NCBI GenBank assembly: GCA_031841125.1
Contig: CM063107.1
Location: 63,871,814-63,935,813, forward strand
Direction of reading: 5' to 3'
Source of the DNA: Acanthococcus lagerstroemiae
Taxonomy: Eukaryota; Arthropoda; Insecta; Hemiptera; Eriococcidae
Length of the DNA: 64,000 nucleotides
A program made the position numbers and the translations under genes. The notes below the pieces were generated by a model, which saw only the letters and a program-made list of their open reading frames with translations, searched no databases and was not told where the DNA came from. Positions 1 through 10,397 of this stretch are shown here, in pieces (the stretch's first letter is position 1; each line of letters opens with the position of its first letter).

Positions 1-346
1 GACAAGTGACGCTGATGTCAAGAGCATGTGGGTGCAAAAAGGGTGTACGAGCGTGAACGCCCTTTTTCAAGTTATTGAGAATTCGAAATCTACTGGTCTA
101 GTACGAAATTTTGACACCGAGCGCACCTCTGTAGCTTTATAATTCGCAGAGATACAGTGTTTCAAAGTTATAGATCCTTGTATGCCCTTTTTCTGGTTAT
201 TGGCCCTTCTTGTGATTATCGACGATTTTTATCACACAACAACCTCGCTCTTAACTGTAGTAGTTGGGGTCACATAATTATTGCGTTGTTAATAGTAAAT
301 TTTTGAGTTTTGTTGCAAATATTACTATTTTGGTGGTTTTTTGAAT

Positions 347-940
347 GTAACCGGCTCAGAAGAAAGGTCTATAGTGTGCAAAACGTGTTTTCGAGACAAG
401 CGCGTTTAAAGTTAGGCAACACTGGCAACAGTGTTCCCATAAACCCGGTAATACTACAGGCAGAACGATAAAAATTGATACTCGTTATTATACGAGAACA
501 CTGTTGCCAGTGTTGCCTGACTTTGAACACGTTTGTCTCGAAAACACGTTTCGCCTACTAGTAGCCTGTCCAGCACTCACCAGAGTCGCTAGTGTTGTTC
601 ACACGTATACACCGATACTAACATACAAAGAAAGCTGGAGTGAGGTACGTGCTGATAACAAACATGCGGGGGAAAACTTTCAATTCGTCTTCTGAAGGTT
701 TCCAAAAAGATTTAATTCTACAAATTAGTAAATTTTTTATAGCTCATTGTGTGCAAAATCGATACCCCTAATCAGAATCTTCAATTCAACTTTCATTATT
801 TAAAAATCTCAATGCAACTTAAATTTTTTATGCAAAACGAGCTCCAGATACCTCATTTTAGTTAGTTCTGGTATAAAATCCGCCAGATGTCAGCCATTTT
901 GCTTGGACAGGTGAATAGACCTTTCTTCTGAGTCGGTCAC
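347..940. mobile_element. Nested inverted-repeat MITE inside the 22-1275 element
   Basis: The 25 bp at 347-371 pair with 916-940 in inverted orientation (23 of 25 identical; the core includes CTCAGAAGAAAGGTCTA). There is no coding capacity. The element sits wholly inside the larger inverted-repeat element and itself contains a long hairpin at 381-551, giving three nested levels of inverted symmetry. Confidence 0.7.
381..551. repeat. Long hairpin, 56-bp arms
   Basis: Arm 381-436 and arm 496-551 are inverted copies over 56 bp with few mismatches, separated by a 59-bp loop. The inner ends read GGCAACACTGGCAACAGTG, a word resembling hAT-type termini. Transcribed RNA would fold into a strong stem. 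Confidence 0.75.
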
Positions 941-1275
941 AAATATAATTTAAACGTTTAAGAACATTTATTCCTGTTGAACCTTAATTGGATTCAATCA
1001 TGCCGCAAACAAAATTAGTAACACCGGAGAATTACTTATGTCAATAACAGCAAAAAGGGCGTCCAATTTTTTGACTTCGTGTTACTAAATCCTCTATAAC
1101 GGGGCGGGGGGGGGGAGGTACAGCTATAGCATTGTAGAGACGTATACTTACTAAGGATATAGATCTTCAACATGCCGTTTACCGCATATAAAAAACGTTC
1201 CGCCCTCCACAGTTACACCATTTTAAAATTTCTACACGATTTTCACACGTACGCCCTTTTTGCACCCACATGCTC

Positions 1276-2245
1276 AAACTGCAGTTTATAAAAAGGTGGT
1301 ACTTGCTCTGCGAGCAAAATTACCAATTCCAAAGATTTTTCTTCCGAAATTAGACATAAGGCTAATTTCCTTACTACACGAATTCTTATCGTTTGAAATT
1401 ATTTTGACTGCTGAGAATTTTTGAAAAAACTACACCTGTATCAGATTACTTATAGACAAAAAGTTTAGATTTTGCGTTGGCTTGGCGACAAATCGGTATG
1501 TTGACAAGTAGTTTGAAAAAAATACGAGAATTTATTCCAGTATAAAATGCTCATAATTTTGTTGAACGAATGTCGGCTGAATTTGGAGAGGAATTCTGCA
1601 TTGAAAATGAATTTCCTCAAAAAAGGCATAAACAAATAGATAGGAAGAAGGATTTTGAAATTAACACACACAATGTTACTTTAGATACAATGCACCCTGT
1701 CTTGATCCCGGCTTCACTCGTGAGCTGTATATACAATGGAGAGAGAGAGAAAAAAAGAGAAACTTAGCAAAAATGGTGTAACAGTTTAAATTACAATTTT
1801 GTATGCTTAACAATGGCAAGAACCTGAACAGATAGACGAGAAGACTCGCATGACGTACCATAGCGAGATTTCCCTTACACTGAAGTTGGAAATTCTTTTA
1901 GATTCATAATTATTATTCGTGTACATAGTTCTTTTCGAGGGAATGAGAATACAAATTTAGTTATGTGGTAATATGGCGGAGACAGGAGTCGGTATATCCG
2001 CATGTAGTCCGTGGGTCGACTCCTCGAGATCAGTGTAGAGTTATCTGGAACGAATTTTCGGGGCCCGAGATGAGAGTCGAGTCACATTCGTCCATTCTGG
2101 AGTCACTGAGTCGGAAGCCGAGGACACTTTTCATTTAAAAAGTTCCATTCCCGTCTTTTGATCGTGTACCCGATGTTTTGTAATCCCGTTTTCTGTCTTA
2201 TTTCGCGCCATCACAAAAATAATTCGGTTCTTAATTTCAAAAGTC
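1276..2245. other. No gene recognised
   Basis: The small frames here (about 60-70 codons, some on opposite strands of the same bases) have no recognisable domain and no splice context. Apart from a short GA-rich run near 1740 I see no repeat structure. Confidence 0.5.
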
Positions 2246-2475
2246 ACCCGAATTCCAAGTTAACACTGGCGAGCGTTGTCTCAGTCAGTAGGATGTCCCA
2301 TAGTGACCCTGGCAGGACAGCGTGAATATGAAGCAAGGAGAGGCGAAATGGAGGCCCGGGCAAGCCTCAAAACATCCCTCGGGTCACCGATGCTATACTC
2401 TGAAGGGTGGTTTCCGGGGCCAGGGAGCGGTGTCTGGGTAGCCAATTTCACATGCGTGTGTCGCCTTGCGCTCCA
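2246..2475 (+). repeat. Dispersed repeat, copy 1 (second copy at 55027-55815)
   Basis: The segment starting CACCCGAATTCCA and including TCAGTAGGATGTCCCATAGTG, a purine-rich middle and GGGTGGTTTC is found again at 55.03-55.82 kb, where it is split by an hAT MITE. The two copies agree over about 230 bp and then diverge. GC content is higher than in the surroundings. I see no terminal repeats, Pol III boxes or conserved frame, so the class is unknown; a SINE-like or retrogene-derived repeat is possible. Confidence 0.6.
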
Positions 2476-2994
2476 CCGAGTGAATTTCAAAAGCATAAAT
2501 TCCAGGACCCATTATGACAAAGAATTCAATGCAAATTATGATCGAGTTCATTTCTTTGAAGTACTATACTACCAGAGATCACGAGACCATCCATTCTCTA
2601 TGCATAAATCCTTCTTGATTACACTTTGCAACCGAAAATAATGACCTCAGAAGTGGAACAAACCTTTTGAACTTATTTTGTACGCTAATTTCGAATCCAC
2701 TGACTTCTGTTTCCCCGAACCTTTTAGTTATTCCAAAAATGAAACTAGGCACAATTTCACGCTCTTGATATTACAAAACAATATTTCTGGATCTACTTTT
2801 CGCTCTGATCTCGGATCCGACCTTGGAGCTTCGATACAAGCTTCTGTTCGACTTAATTTTAATATTTTCGAACAAAGGCTTATAAACGTATTAAAATAAG
2901 GACATTCTTATTTGGTTTTAAAATTTCTTTTTGGAGAAATGTTCCTGTTAACATTAGATTACATCGCATGCGCGAAAAATGAAGGAAAAAAAAC

Positions 2995-3316
2995 TTTTAA
3001 TCGAAGATGAACGGAAAACGGCAGGTTTCCTAGACTGCTTTGGCTGTGGAAAGAAGCGCTTTTACGCTTGTAAGTAGGTAACAGTGACTGCAACGTAAAG
3101 GCGGTAGGTAATATTTAATTTCTGCCGAACCCAAGTGGAAAGTAGAAATTACCTACCGCTTGGGTTGTATACAACTGTTAACGTACAACACGTTATCACG
3201 AAAAGAGAATCGTTCAGAAAACATTTCGGCAGAATGCTAACTGATAAGAATTGAAAATGAATTTGGTAGCTGATTGGTCAAGTATTTGTTTGTTTTCCGT
3301 TCATCTTCGATTAAAA
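2995..3316. mobile_element. MITE with perfect 25-bp terminal inverted repeats
   Basis: Positions 2995-3019 and 3292-3316 are perfect inverted copies over 25 bp (TTTTAATCGAAGATGAACGG...). Inside is a second imperfect hairpin built on GCGGTAGGTAAT (3101) and ATTACCTACCGC (about 3148). It is non-coding. A fresh pair of termini suggests recent activity. Superfamily not assigned. Confidence 0.75.
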
Positions 3317-3321
3317 TACAG

Positions 3322-3443
3322 TACGTTGGAGCAGAGGAAAGTAATGCGGTTCCCGCGTGCGATTACGTCACTCGGCTTCGCCTCGTTCCGTAATCTTCGC
3401 ACTAGGGAGTAGGGAATCGCATACTTTCCTCTGCTCCAACGTA
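3322..3443. mobile_element. Short hairpin MITE, family H, copy 1
   Basis: Arms 3322-3348 and 3418-3443 (TACGTTGGAGCAGAGGAAAG and its reverse) pair with a one-base bulge. The loop contains a CG-rich stretch with TACGTCACTCG and CCTCGTTCCG. The right edge runs into AATATACTATT, which also follows copy 2. Confidence 0.7.
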
Positions 3444-3706
3444 ATATACTATTAATGTAAGCTGGTCGGAAAAGACAACTTTCCAACGGTTGTTTCGTTG
3501 CGGAAAGTATGTATTTACAGGTGCAGCCCATGAAATATCGCGAGCATATGTAAACACGCGGAAAATGCTAATTTCCGCAGCAGTTCATCTTTGGCCTAAG
3601 AAAGAAGCCCTTAAGTCGATTTTACTAAGAGCTCCTTTATCACAACATTTTGATGTATCAGTAAAAAGAACTCTTCCTTTTCCTCCCATCGTCCATTAAA
3701 GCATGA

Positions 3707-3819
3707 TACGTGTCAGGATTGGAAAGTAAACCAATTGCCTCATACGATTGCGTCACTCGCTACGCTCGCTCCGCAAATTTCATACTCGGCAATCGTTTAC
3801 TTTCCGCACCTGACACGTA
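3707..3819. mobile_element. Short hairpin MITE, family H, copy 2
   Basis: Arms begin TACGTGTCAGG and end CCTGACACGTA, about 32 bp each with a few mismatches. The loop (TGCGTCACTCGCTACGCTCG) matches the loop of copy 1, and the right flank AATATACTATT is the same. The arm sequences differ between copies while each copy keeps its own pairing, which suggests compensatory divergence. Confidence 0.7.
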
Positions 3820-4493
3820 ATATACTATTTTTTTTCGATGATACCAAACCTTTACACCTTCTTCTCTTTCAGTTATCTTTTTTTTTTTTTTTTTAGTTAC
3901 TTTTCTTTCCTTTTTTTTCCCTTTTCTTTTCTTTTTTATTTCGTTATATACTTACTCAGATATATGTATTAAGAACTTTTTGTGTACGCCCCCCCACTGT
4001 AATTGGCCATCAGGCTGTTGTGGAGGGCTAATTATCAATAAATTATCAATAAATATTGAAATTTTTCTAGAACAGAAGTATAGAAAACTAATCTGAACGA
4101 AAATTTTGATGATTCTATTTCAGCGTTTTTATGTTCCATCCTCCACAAAAGTCAGAACCGTGCCGAAGTAAATTTATTGAGAGAGTGAAAATCAAAAATT
4201 TTCCGGCTGTTGAAACGTTATCAAAAGTAAATAGAAAAAAAATTTTAAGGTCCATCAATTTACCAACGGAGTACCTGAAATTGTCGTTTTGTTGACTCTA
4301 AAAAATAATTGTGTGGGGGGGGGGGGAGCTGCCTCTTTGGTTACGACCAAGTGTGGCTGTACGTCATTTTGATTCTTATTACGCCTGTGGATGCCGAATA
4401 CGACTATGCGGAGCGTTCCGCGTAGTCAATTTGGTATACACGGGCGCCGTTAGTATCAAAATGGCCTTCGGCAACACTCTCGACAGGCTTGCC
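3820..4493. other. Pyrimidine-rich tract and otherwise featureless DNA
   Basis: Positions 3875-3945 are almost pure T with scattered C. The rest is AT-rich with a poly-G run near 4315. No gene or repeat boundary recognised. Confidence 0.5.
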
Positions 4494-4507
4494 AACCCCA
4501 AAGATTT

Positions 4508-4732
4508 GATTAAGTGGTCTGGTTGGCCGAGTGGATAGCGCGTCGGTCTCGGAATCCGGAGATCCCGGGTTCGTGTCCACGTATAGCAACTCGCCAGATT
4601 TCGACCTAGGCCGGTTTTTTGGCCAGAAGGGAAGAGGGCCAAGAAAGCCCTAACAACCTCCCTGACGTCTCTGAAGTAATGATCGAAAGGGCGGATTCCA
4701 GGGCTCGGGTTAAGAGAAAATGAGAAAAAGAG
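4508..4732 (+). mobile_element. tRNA-derived SINE, copy 1, with 14-bp target-site duplication
   Basis: The head looks like a type II tRNA gene: A box TGGCCGAGTGG at 4524-4534 and B box GGTTCGTGTCC at 4568-4578. An unrelated body of about 140 bp and an A-rich end follow. The insertion is flanked by perfect 14-bp direct repeats, AACCCCAAAGATTT, at 4494-4507 and 4733-4746, the mark of LINE-assisted integration. The copy at 61370-61586 (minus) shares head and body. Pol III transcription is expected from the family; mobilisation would need LINE enzymes from elsewhere. Confidence 0.88.
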
Positions 4733-4746
4733 AACCCCAAAGATTT

Positions 4747-5195
4747 ATCCTTAAATTCAAGGGTATTTGGGTTCTATGAGATCATTTGAAGATTTTTTTC
4801 AAGATTTTCAACATTTTAAGATTTTTTATAGGATTTTACTAGTTGTTGGAGTGCAAATCATATACCTATAAAAGACGTAAGGCCAACAGATAAATCAGGA
4901 ATCATGAATGTATTTTTATACACAGTATACTGCATACTACAACTTCGGTGAGAAATTAAAAAAAAAAAGTGAGACTGAGAAAAACCAAAACTGGGAAAGG
5001 AATACTGAAAAAGAATGTTGAAGGGGTCCGATGTGTAAGATTTTTCTAAGGATTTTGTATTCATTACCCGATGATTTTTCGTGATTTTTAGGGATTTTAT
5101 ATGATTTATTCTCGCTTGCAGGATTTCTCAGGCTTCGAGGTTGGCAGGCCTGCTTTCGAAAGTAAATGGCACTACGAATAAATGTTCAGTCTACG
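4747..5195. other. No feature recognised
   Basis: AT-rich sequence with reiterated GATTTT words (about 4780-4840 and 5030-5120), probably a decayed simple repeat. No coding signal. Confidence 0.45.
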
Positions 5196-5199
5196 GATA

Positions 5200-5445
5200 G
5201 CTTGAACTGATAAACTAGATTGCCACCAGTTGATCTTGCTCCCCCCCCCCTCGCTCTTACATTTGTTTCACTAGTACAGCGATTTGAAAGACAATCGGAT
5301 AGCCAAAACTTCATAAACTAGACTGCCACCATTTGATATCTCGCTCCCCCACTCCACTGGTCTCACTACCTTAACGACTTGAAATGTAATCAGATAACCA
5401 AAATTTGATAAACTCGACTGCCACCAGTTGATATCTCGCCCCCCT
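5200..5445. repeat. Tandem repeat, about 100 bp, three diverged units
   Basis: The phrase ATAAACT-GA-TGCCACCA-TTGAT followed by CTCGC and a poly-C run occurs near 5210, 5314 and 5408, giving a period of about 95-105 bp. Each unit ends in a C-rich stretch of 5-10 bases. Confidence 0.65.
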
Positions 5446-6899
5446 CCCAATCACTATTTGTTTCACATTTAAATTCCTTTCGGCACGCGTGTACAAATCT
5501 GAAAAATTATGAAGGAACTGAAAATTGAGAAGAAAAAAAATGCGAACAAAATTAATTTTCAATTTACTTTTGGTTTTATTGCGCAATTACAGTTCTTTTT
5601 GGTGGTCTTTTCTGCTTCTACAGCTTTGCTTCTTTTTTGAAACACGGCCATCGTACTGTTCATCAGTAAGAAAAACACAGTTCTTAGGGCTATTATTACA
5701 AATAGCCTCCAGCTCTTCATAAAATTTTAGTTTGAAATTCATTCTACACGATACAAAAGGATAAACATAAAACCGGTGAGCGGTAAGGATACCGATACTT
5801 ATTACAATAAACCGATCAAGTGATAACGCGATGTAACAAACGGATTCCATACTTTGCCCCCTTCTACTGTGGCATTATACAGAATGCCTAGGCAATTTCT
5901 GAACGTACAATTATTTTATACATTGTCTGAACAGTTATGGTATTTTACATAATACCTAGGCATTCTACACATAGCCTGATTTTATACTTTGACGGTAACA
6001 CATACCTACATTACATTATATCAAAGGGTGAAAAGCGAGTAACTCATTCCACGATAATATGCCTCAGACATTACACATTTTAGTTGCCTTATCAGCATGG
6101 AGAGACATCTTCACTACTACATTAGCTTCAATCACGAGAATATACATAATAACTCATCATACAGCGAGTTAGGAATTGTGTATTTTGTTCCATAAGTTGT
6201 ATAAATGTATGGAAACAAGCAAAATAGAAAAGTAATACATGAAATTCACCGATATTATCTTATGGGAAAACAGCTACTGATAGCCATAACATGTCCCACC
6301 ACACCAATGTTCCCATGGCTCTAAAAAGGGCCCATGTCATCCTCCTTCTTTCTTAATTCGTCCGCGTTCGTTTCTAATGAACTAAACAATGAACTAGTCA
6401 TTTCTATTAACGAAATCACAGTGAGCATTTTTTATAATAACATATTTTTCAATTAAATCAGTCTGAAAGCAGTATTTCAGCTTGAAAACTTTGAAGTTGT
6501 TTTTCTCAAAACCAAAATCGCTGACTATATTATAAATGAGTCGATGAAATGCCATCACGCTCGATAGGCTGAACAGATTCTTTTGAAAAATGTCTCAAAT
6601 GAAAGCTTGGGTTCCCTAGGAGGTTTTTTTTTTTTTTAAACATTGCAGAGATGTGCATTCAGTAAGCTGTAATCAAGTTTTAAAGTCGTTTTGCATCTGT
6701 GTCTATGTGTGAGTGTTCCGCGCGCTTACCCCGTAATTGTAAACGCGTGTTAGAGTGATCAGTGTGACCAGTAGGAAGTATTTTATATAACACATCGTGA
6801 ATATAGAACGATCAGGGTTTCTTTCATTTAAAAGCGTCTCAGTGTACATGCTGCGGTTGATCAGGCCATGCTGCATTTTTTTTTTATTATTATTGAACT
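5446..6899. other. No gene recognised; small inverted repeat near 5.9 kb
   Basis: The only structure I can support is AGAATGCCTAGG (about 5880) mirrored by CCTAGGCATTCT (about 5962). Short frames have no recognisable domains. The bases just before 6912 are the 5' flank of a LINE insertion. Confidence 0.45.
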
Positions 6900-6911
6900 T
6901 TTATTTCACAA

Positions 6912-7522
6912 TAGTAGACGAATACAAATACCTCGGCCGAATTATCTCGTTTGAAAAAGGAATAGACAAAGAAATCCAGGCTAGAATCGGGTACAGTTGG
7001 AAGGCTTATTGGGGTCTAAAATATATTTTTAAAAGCAAGATGAAATTAAGGACAAAAATAAAAATATGGGACACCTGTGTCGCGCCGGTCCTGACATACG
7101 GGGCCCAAACCTGGGCCCTTACCAAAAATAATTTAGGTAAGTTCGAGAAAACCCAAAACGCAATGCTGCGAAGTATTCTTGGTTACAAACTAAAAGACAA
7201 AATTAAAATTCGAGACATTCATAAACAAACAGGAACAGTTAATATTAGATATAAAATTAAGAAATTGAAAATCAAATACGGAGGCCATATGGCGAGAGGT
7301 AAAAAAGAGAAATGGAACCTCAGGTCAACCGTATGGCTACCATATGATCGAATACGTAAGATAGGGCGACCTACCGCCCGATGGATAGACGAAATTCTGA
7401 AGGAGATAGGGCCAAATTGGGGGAGTAGGTCGCAAAATCGAAAGGAGTGGAGGTGGGTGGTGGAGGCTTATGCCCAGAGATGGGCGAACTGAGTATCGGC
7501 CACGGCGCCCTCAGTTCAGGCT

Positions 7523-7564
<42 letters not shown>
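6912..7564 (+). mobile_element. 5'-truncated RTE-like LINE, C-terminal region, with 12-bp target duplication
   Basis: From 6912 an open frame runs to 7492 and encodes the end of a non-LTR retrotransposon polyprotein: a DEYKYLGRII block, LTYGAQTWALT, TQNAMLRSIL, GHMARG, and a terminal GRPTARWIDEI...WVVEAYAQRW signature typical of RTE-clade reverse transcriptases. The endonuclease and RT catalytic parts are missing through 5' truncation. The 3' end is a perfect (ATT)n tail at about 7524-7564, as RTE elements often have. Direct repeats TTTATTTCACAA at 6900-6911 and 7565-7576 are the target duplication. The intact frame and long microsatellite tail imply a fairly young copy. Confidence 0.88.
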
Positions 7565-7566
<2 letters not shown>

Positions 7567-7848
7567 TATTTCACAAATCCTTTTGTAGGGCTTCATGTGT
7601 TCAAAACTTGGGCCATATGTGTCGTTTTTTTATTATCGAATTTTCATTTTACAAATACTTTTTTGCTTCATTTTTCATTTATTAAAGAGATTAATGTAAT
7701 ACATAAAGACAAGTCTCGATTTTTCCTCACCTGTGTTCTCAGGTATTACCGAAGGAAATCTTTTTAAAAATGTTTCTAGAAGTAAGTATTCCCTAGCAGG
7801 CTTATGGCGTGAACATTTTTTGATAACTGTGACGTAAATCGTACTGAC

Positions 7849-8277
7849 TTTCCGATGCGCAGAATCCCGCCAGTTACCCAAGTAACTGAAAGAGAACCAA
7901 GGGTAACTGATAGGTTTCTGGGTAATCTGAGGGTAACTGGACGTTGTTAAGCATAAGGGAACCAACCAGTAAAATCTGTTTTTTGAGAACACGTGATTCG
8001 AAGTTCACGAGCCATGTAGAAACTATGTGACATAGGGTTTACGGATAAGATTCTTTCAACGTGAGTGCACATTTTTGAATCGGGGGGGGGGGCAATTTTG
8101 AAAAATTATGCTTTTCATGCACTTACCAATAACGATACTAAATTCTACTTTTTATGCACTTACCAATAACGATACTAAATGTCAGCTGGTTCCCTTGCGC
8201 TTAACAGCGTCCAACTGACGGTTGCAAATGGGTGACTTTTCCGCGGGTAATTAGGGTAACTGATTGCGCATCCGGTT
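7849..8277. mobile_element. MITE family A (GTAACTG-rich), copy 1, split by another element
   Basis: The outer parts (7849-7938 and 8213-8277) align with the uninterrupted 151-bp copy at 39634-39784: CCGATGCGCA at the left, GGGTAATCTGAGGGTAACTG in the middle and TTGCGCATCCGG at the right. A 274-bp element has been inserted in the middle, so the order of insertion events can be read directly. Confidence 0.8.
7939..8212. mobile_element. MITE family B with AACT target duplication, copy 1
   Basis: Termini GGACGTTGTTAAGC and GCTTAACAGCGTCC are inverted repeats continuing as GGGAACCA/TGGTTCCC. The element is bracketed by AACT (7935-7938 and 8213-8216), and the empty site is represented by the family A copy at 39.6 kb, which confirms the duplication. 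A 36-bp internal stretch (CACTTACCAATAACGATACT) is tandemly duplicated. Copy 2 lies at 33783-34026. Confidence 0.85.
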
Positions 8278-8817
8278 GGGAGACAGATATGCCAAATTCA
8301 AAATTCAGTTCATGTTGCGTTTCTTTACTATAGATCTTTCACTTTACAAACATTTTTTTGCTTCATTTTTCAATTATTGAGAAGATTAAAGAGATGTAAG
8401 TGGATGTTTCATGTTGCGTTTTTTTACTATCAAACTTTTATATTTTACAAACAATACTTTTTTATTTATTTCATCTGACTGGGACTGGGCAAATTGTAGA
8501 AGCGCTAGCGTCGTATCTTTTAGTGCGTTTGTTATTATACAATGATAAGGAGAACATACATATTATAGCGGTATACCTGTGACATAAACGTACGTGTAAA
8601 CTGTTATCAAAGCCGATATCTTTAATGTTTTTGAGAGCCTCTGACTGGGACTGTGCAAACTGTAGAAGCACTATAGCGTCGAATCTTTTATTGCGTTTTT
8701 TTTTACTATCAAACTTTCATTTTACAAATAATTTTTGGCTTCATTTTTCATTTATTCAAGAGATTAGAGATATTTAGATGATAAGTATACCGGCTAGGCA
8801 TTTTCAAAGTGCAAAAT

Positions 8818-9085
8818 TACAATTGAGGAGCCCACTTCCAAAGTGACCTAACAGCAAAATTTTAGTTTTGAGAAGAGCAAACAAAACACTTTATAAGCAA
8901 AACAGTAAAGTAGGTAACGGATTCTTTCAGGTAAGTATCACTAAGTTCAACCTTCAATAAAAATCTGTCGTTTTTGTTTTTGCGAAGTATGCCCCTAGCG
9001 CAGCACGACAGCGTGTTGAAAACAAAAACTCATGAAATCATAATTTTGCAGTTAGGTCACTTTGGAAGTGGGCTCCTCAATTGTA
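8818..9085. mobile_element. MITE with about 43-bp terminal inverted repeats
   Basis: The left end (8818-8860) starts TACAATTGAGGAGCCCACTT and continues TCCAAAGTGACCTAAC. The right end (9043-9085) is its inverted copy with one mismatch. The ends start and finish in TA, compatible with a TA target duplication. The termini resemble those of 32418-33062 (CAACTGAGGGCCTGACTT). No coding frame. Confidence 0.8.
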
Positions 9086-9334
9086 CTGCATACAATGATA
9101 AGAAGAACATATAGCGCGACCTGTGACACAAACATACAAACTGTTACCTATCAAAGTTGTTATCTATAATTAATGTTTTGGAATGCCTCTGACTGAGACT
9201 GTGCAAATTATAGAAGCGCCAGCATCGAATAGGTTATAATACTGTAAACCATCACCATTCGAACTTTTATCCTCTGAGGTCTATTCTGAAATATTTTATT
9301 AAAAATAGTAATAGTGAGGTAAGCTACTTATTCT

Positions 9335-10260
9335 GAGTCTAGCATCAATTGTGAGTCATTTTTTTGAAAACGCGTTTTCTCGCTAGATCGAGGCATTGGA
9401 CAACCGTGAAACCTCTTCCATTCGAAGGACCAACATGTTTTACACTATCCATGTTGGTTTCAAGTTCATAACTCAATGTGTTCGTTGTAATGGAATTTTT
9501 TTTCAAAGGTGTTATCAAAACATGCCTTATTTTTCATGTGTTTGAAATATCAATTGTGAAAAACGATCGATAAGTACTTTAAATTAATATTTTCTCAACA
9601 TATGCTATATGGTTGTGTAGAGAAGAGTCTAGGGAACATTTTTCCGCTTGAATTTTCGATTTCGGTCCACATATATGTGCGTGCGAAAAGAATAAAGAAA
9701 TTCAAAAAATGGGGGAAAAGTTTGCAAAAATCGCGAAAAATCAAAGTGAATGATCGGGTAATCGAATGAAAAGTGTAGTACAAGTGATACTTTAACTTAT
9801 AAGACCAAATTTCACGCTTTTTCAGTTACTTTTTCTAATCAAACTTTAGCCCGACCCACAATTGGTACTACCTTTTTTCAGACCCATTATTGGTACTGTG
9901 AATTTACTCGACTTTAATGTGTTTTTAAAATACTTAAAAGTCAAATAAAACGAGTCAACGTGTTTTTAAAATAAATTTGAAATGCTTACTTAAGTAAACT
10001 ACATCATTTTTCATTTAATTTATTATACTTACCAATTGTGGGTATATAAAAAAATTTCGTATCAATTGTGGGTCGTTGCCAATGAATATGGGTCGACCCA
10101 TAATAGGTATTTTCTAAAGTTGTTCGGATCGAGAAAATTCCGCCTGGAATTTTGAACAACTTAGAAGGCCTCAGTGTCATTAGCGAGGATATTTTATAGT
10201 GAATTGCTGGAGAATCAGAAAATACCCATAATTGGGAGCAGCACTCAATCTTGGGTTTTG
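9335..10260. repeat. Word array 1: GTACCAATTGTGGGTC in both orientations
   Basis: Matches to GTACCAATTGTGGGTC or its reverse complement (2-5 differences) occur at about 9346-9357, 9853-9868, 9881-9896, 10031-10044, 10061-10074, 10085-10094, 10095-10110, 10223-10237 and 10244-10257. The outer members lie in sequences that are inverted with respect to one another (GAGTCTAGCATCAATTGTGAG at the left, GAGTGCTGCTCCCAATTATG on the right in reverse), so the array may be a DNA element with the word in its termini. No long frame. Confidence 0.6.
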
Positions 10261-10397
10261 AGAACTTTTGGGAAAAAATTCACCAAAAATCCAAAAATGC
10301 TTAAAACTCAAAAGTAACTGTCACAAGTAGTAATAAGTTATTTATGATAGGTAATATTTATTACTGTTGAAGCAGGGCGTGACAATGAACAAAAACA

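Larger units (their letters stand above)
22..1275. mobile_element. Inverted-repeat DNA element with 28-bp termini, outer shell of a nest
   Basis: Positions 22-49 (starting GAGCATGTGGGTGCAAAAAG) are repeated in inverted orientation at 1248-1275 with one mismatch. The similarity stops just inside the arms, so these are short terminal inverted repeats rather than a large palindrome. The body has no long reading frame, so the element is non-autonomous. No convincing target-site duplication is visible: only AA could be shared by the flanks. A second inverted-repeat element (347-940) lies inside it. Superfamily unknown. Confidence 0.7.
7621..9240. repeat. Diverged tandem/dispersed repeat units around CTGACTGGGACTGTGCAAA
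   Basis: Two linked modules recur. Module 1, TTACTATCAAACTTTCATTTT followed by GCTTCATTTTTCA-TTATT, is seen near 7630, 8325, 8420 and 8705. Module 2, CTGACTGGGACTGTGCAAA followed by TGTAGAAGCGCTAGCGTCG, is seen near 8475, 8641 and 9188, with a stray copy near 53090. The array has been interrupted by the elements at 7849-8277 and 8818-9085. Not coding. Confidence 0.65.

Noticed and set aside
30..60. Viral or bacterial insertions anywhere in the window
   Set aside because: No viral polymerase, capsid or bacterial operon-like coding was seen; the only polymerase genes are LINE reverse transcriptases.
2276..2641. 121-codon frame
   Set aside because: It overlaps a dispersed repeat for part of its length and an equally open frame lies on the other strand; no domain.
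4519..4590. Genuine tRNA gene
   Set aside because: A and B boxes are present, but the acceptor stem does not close, an unrelated body follows and a target duplication surrounds the whole; it is a SINE head.
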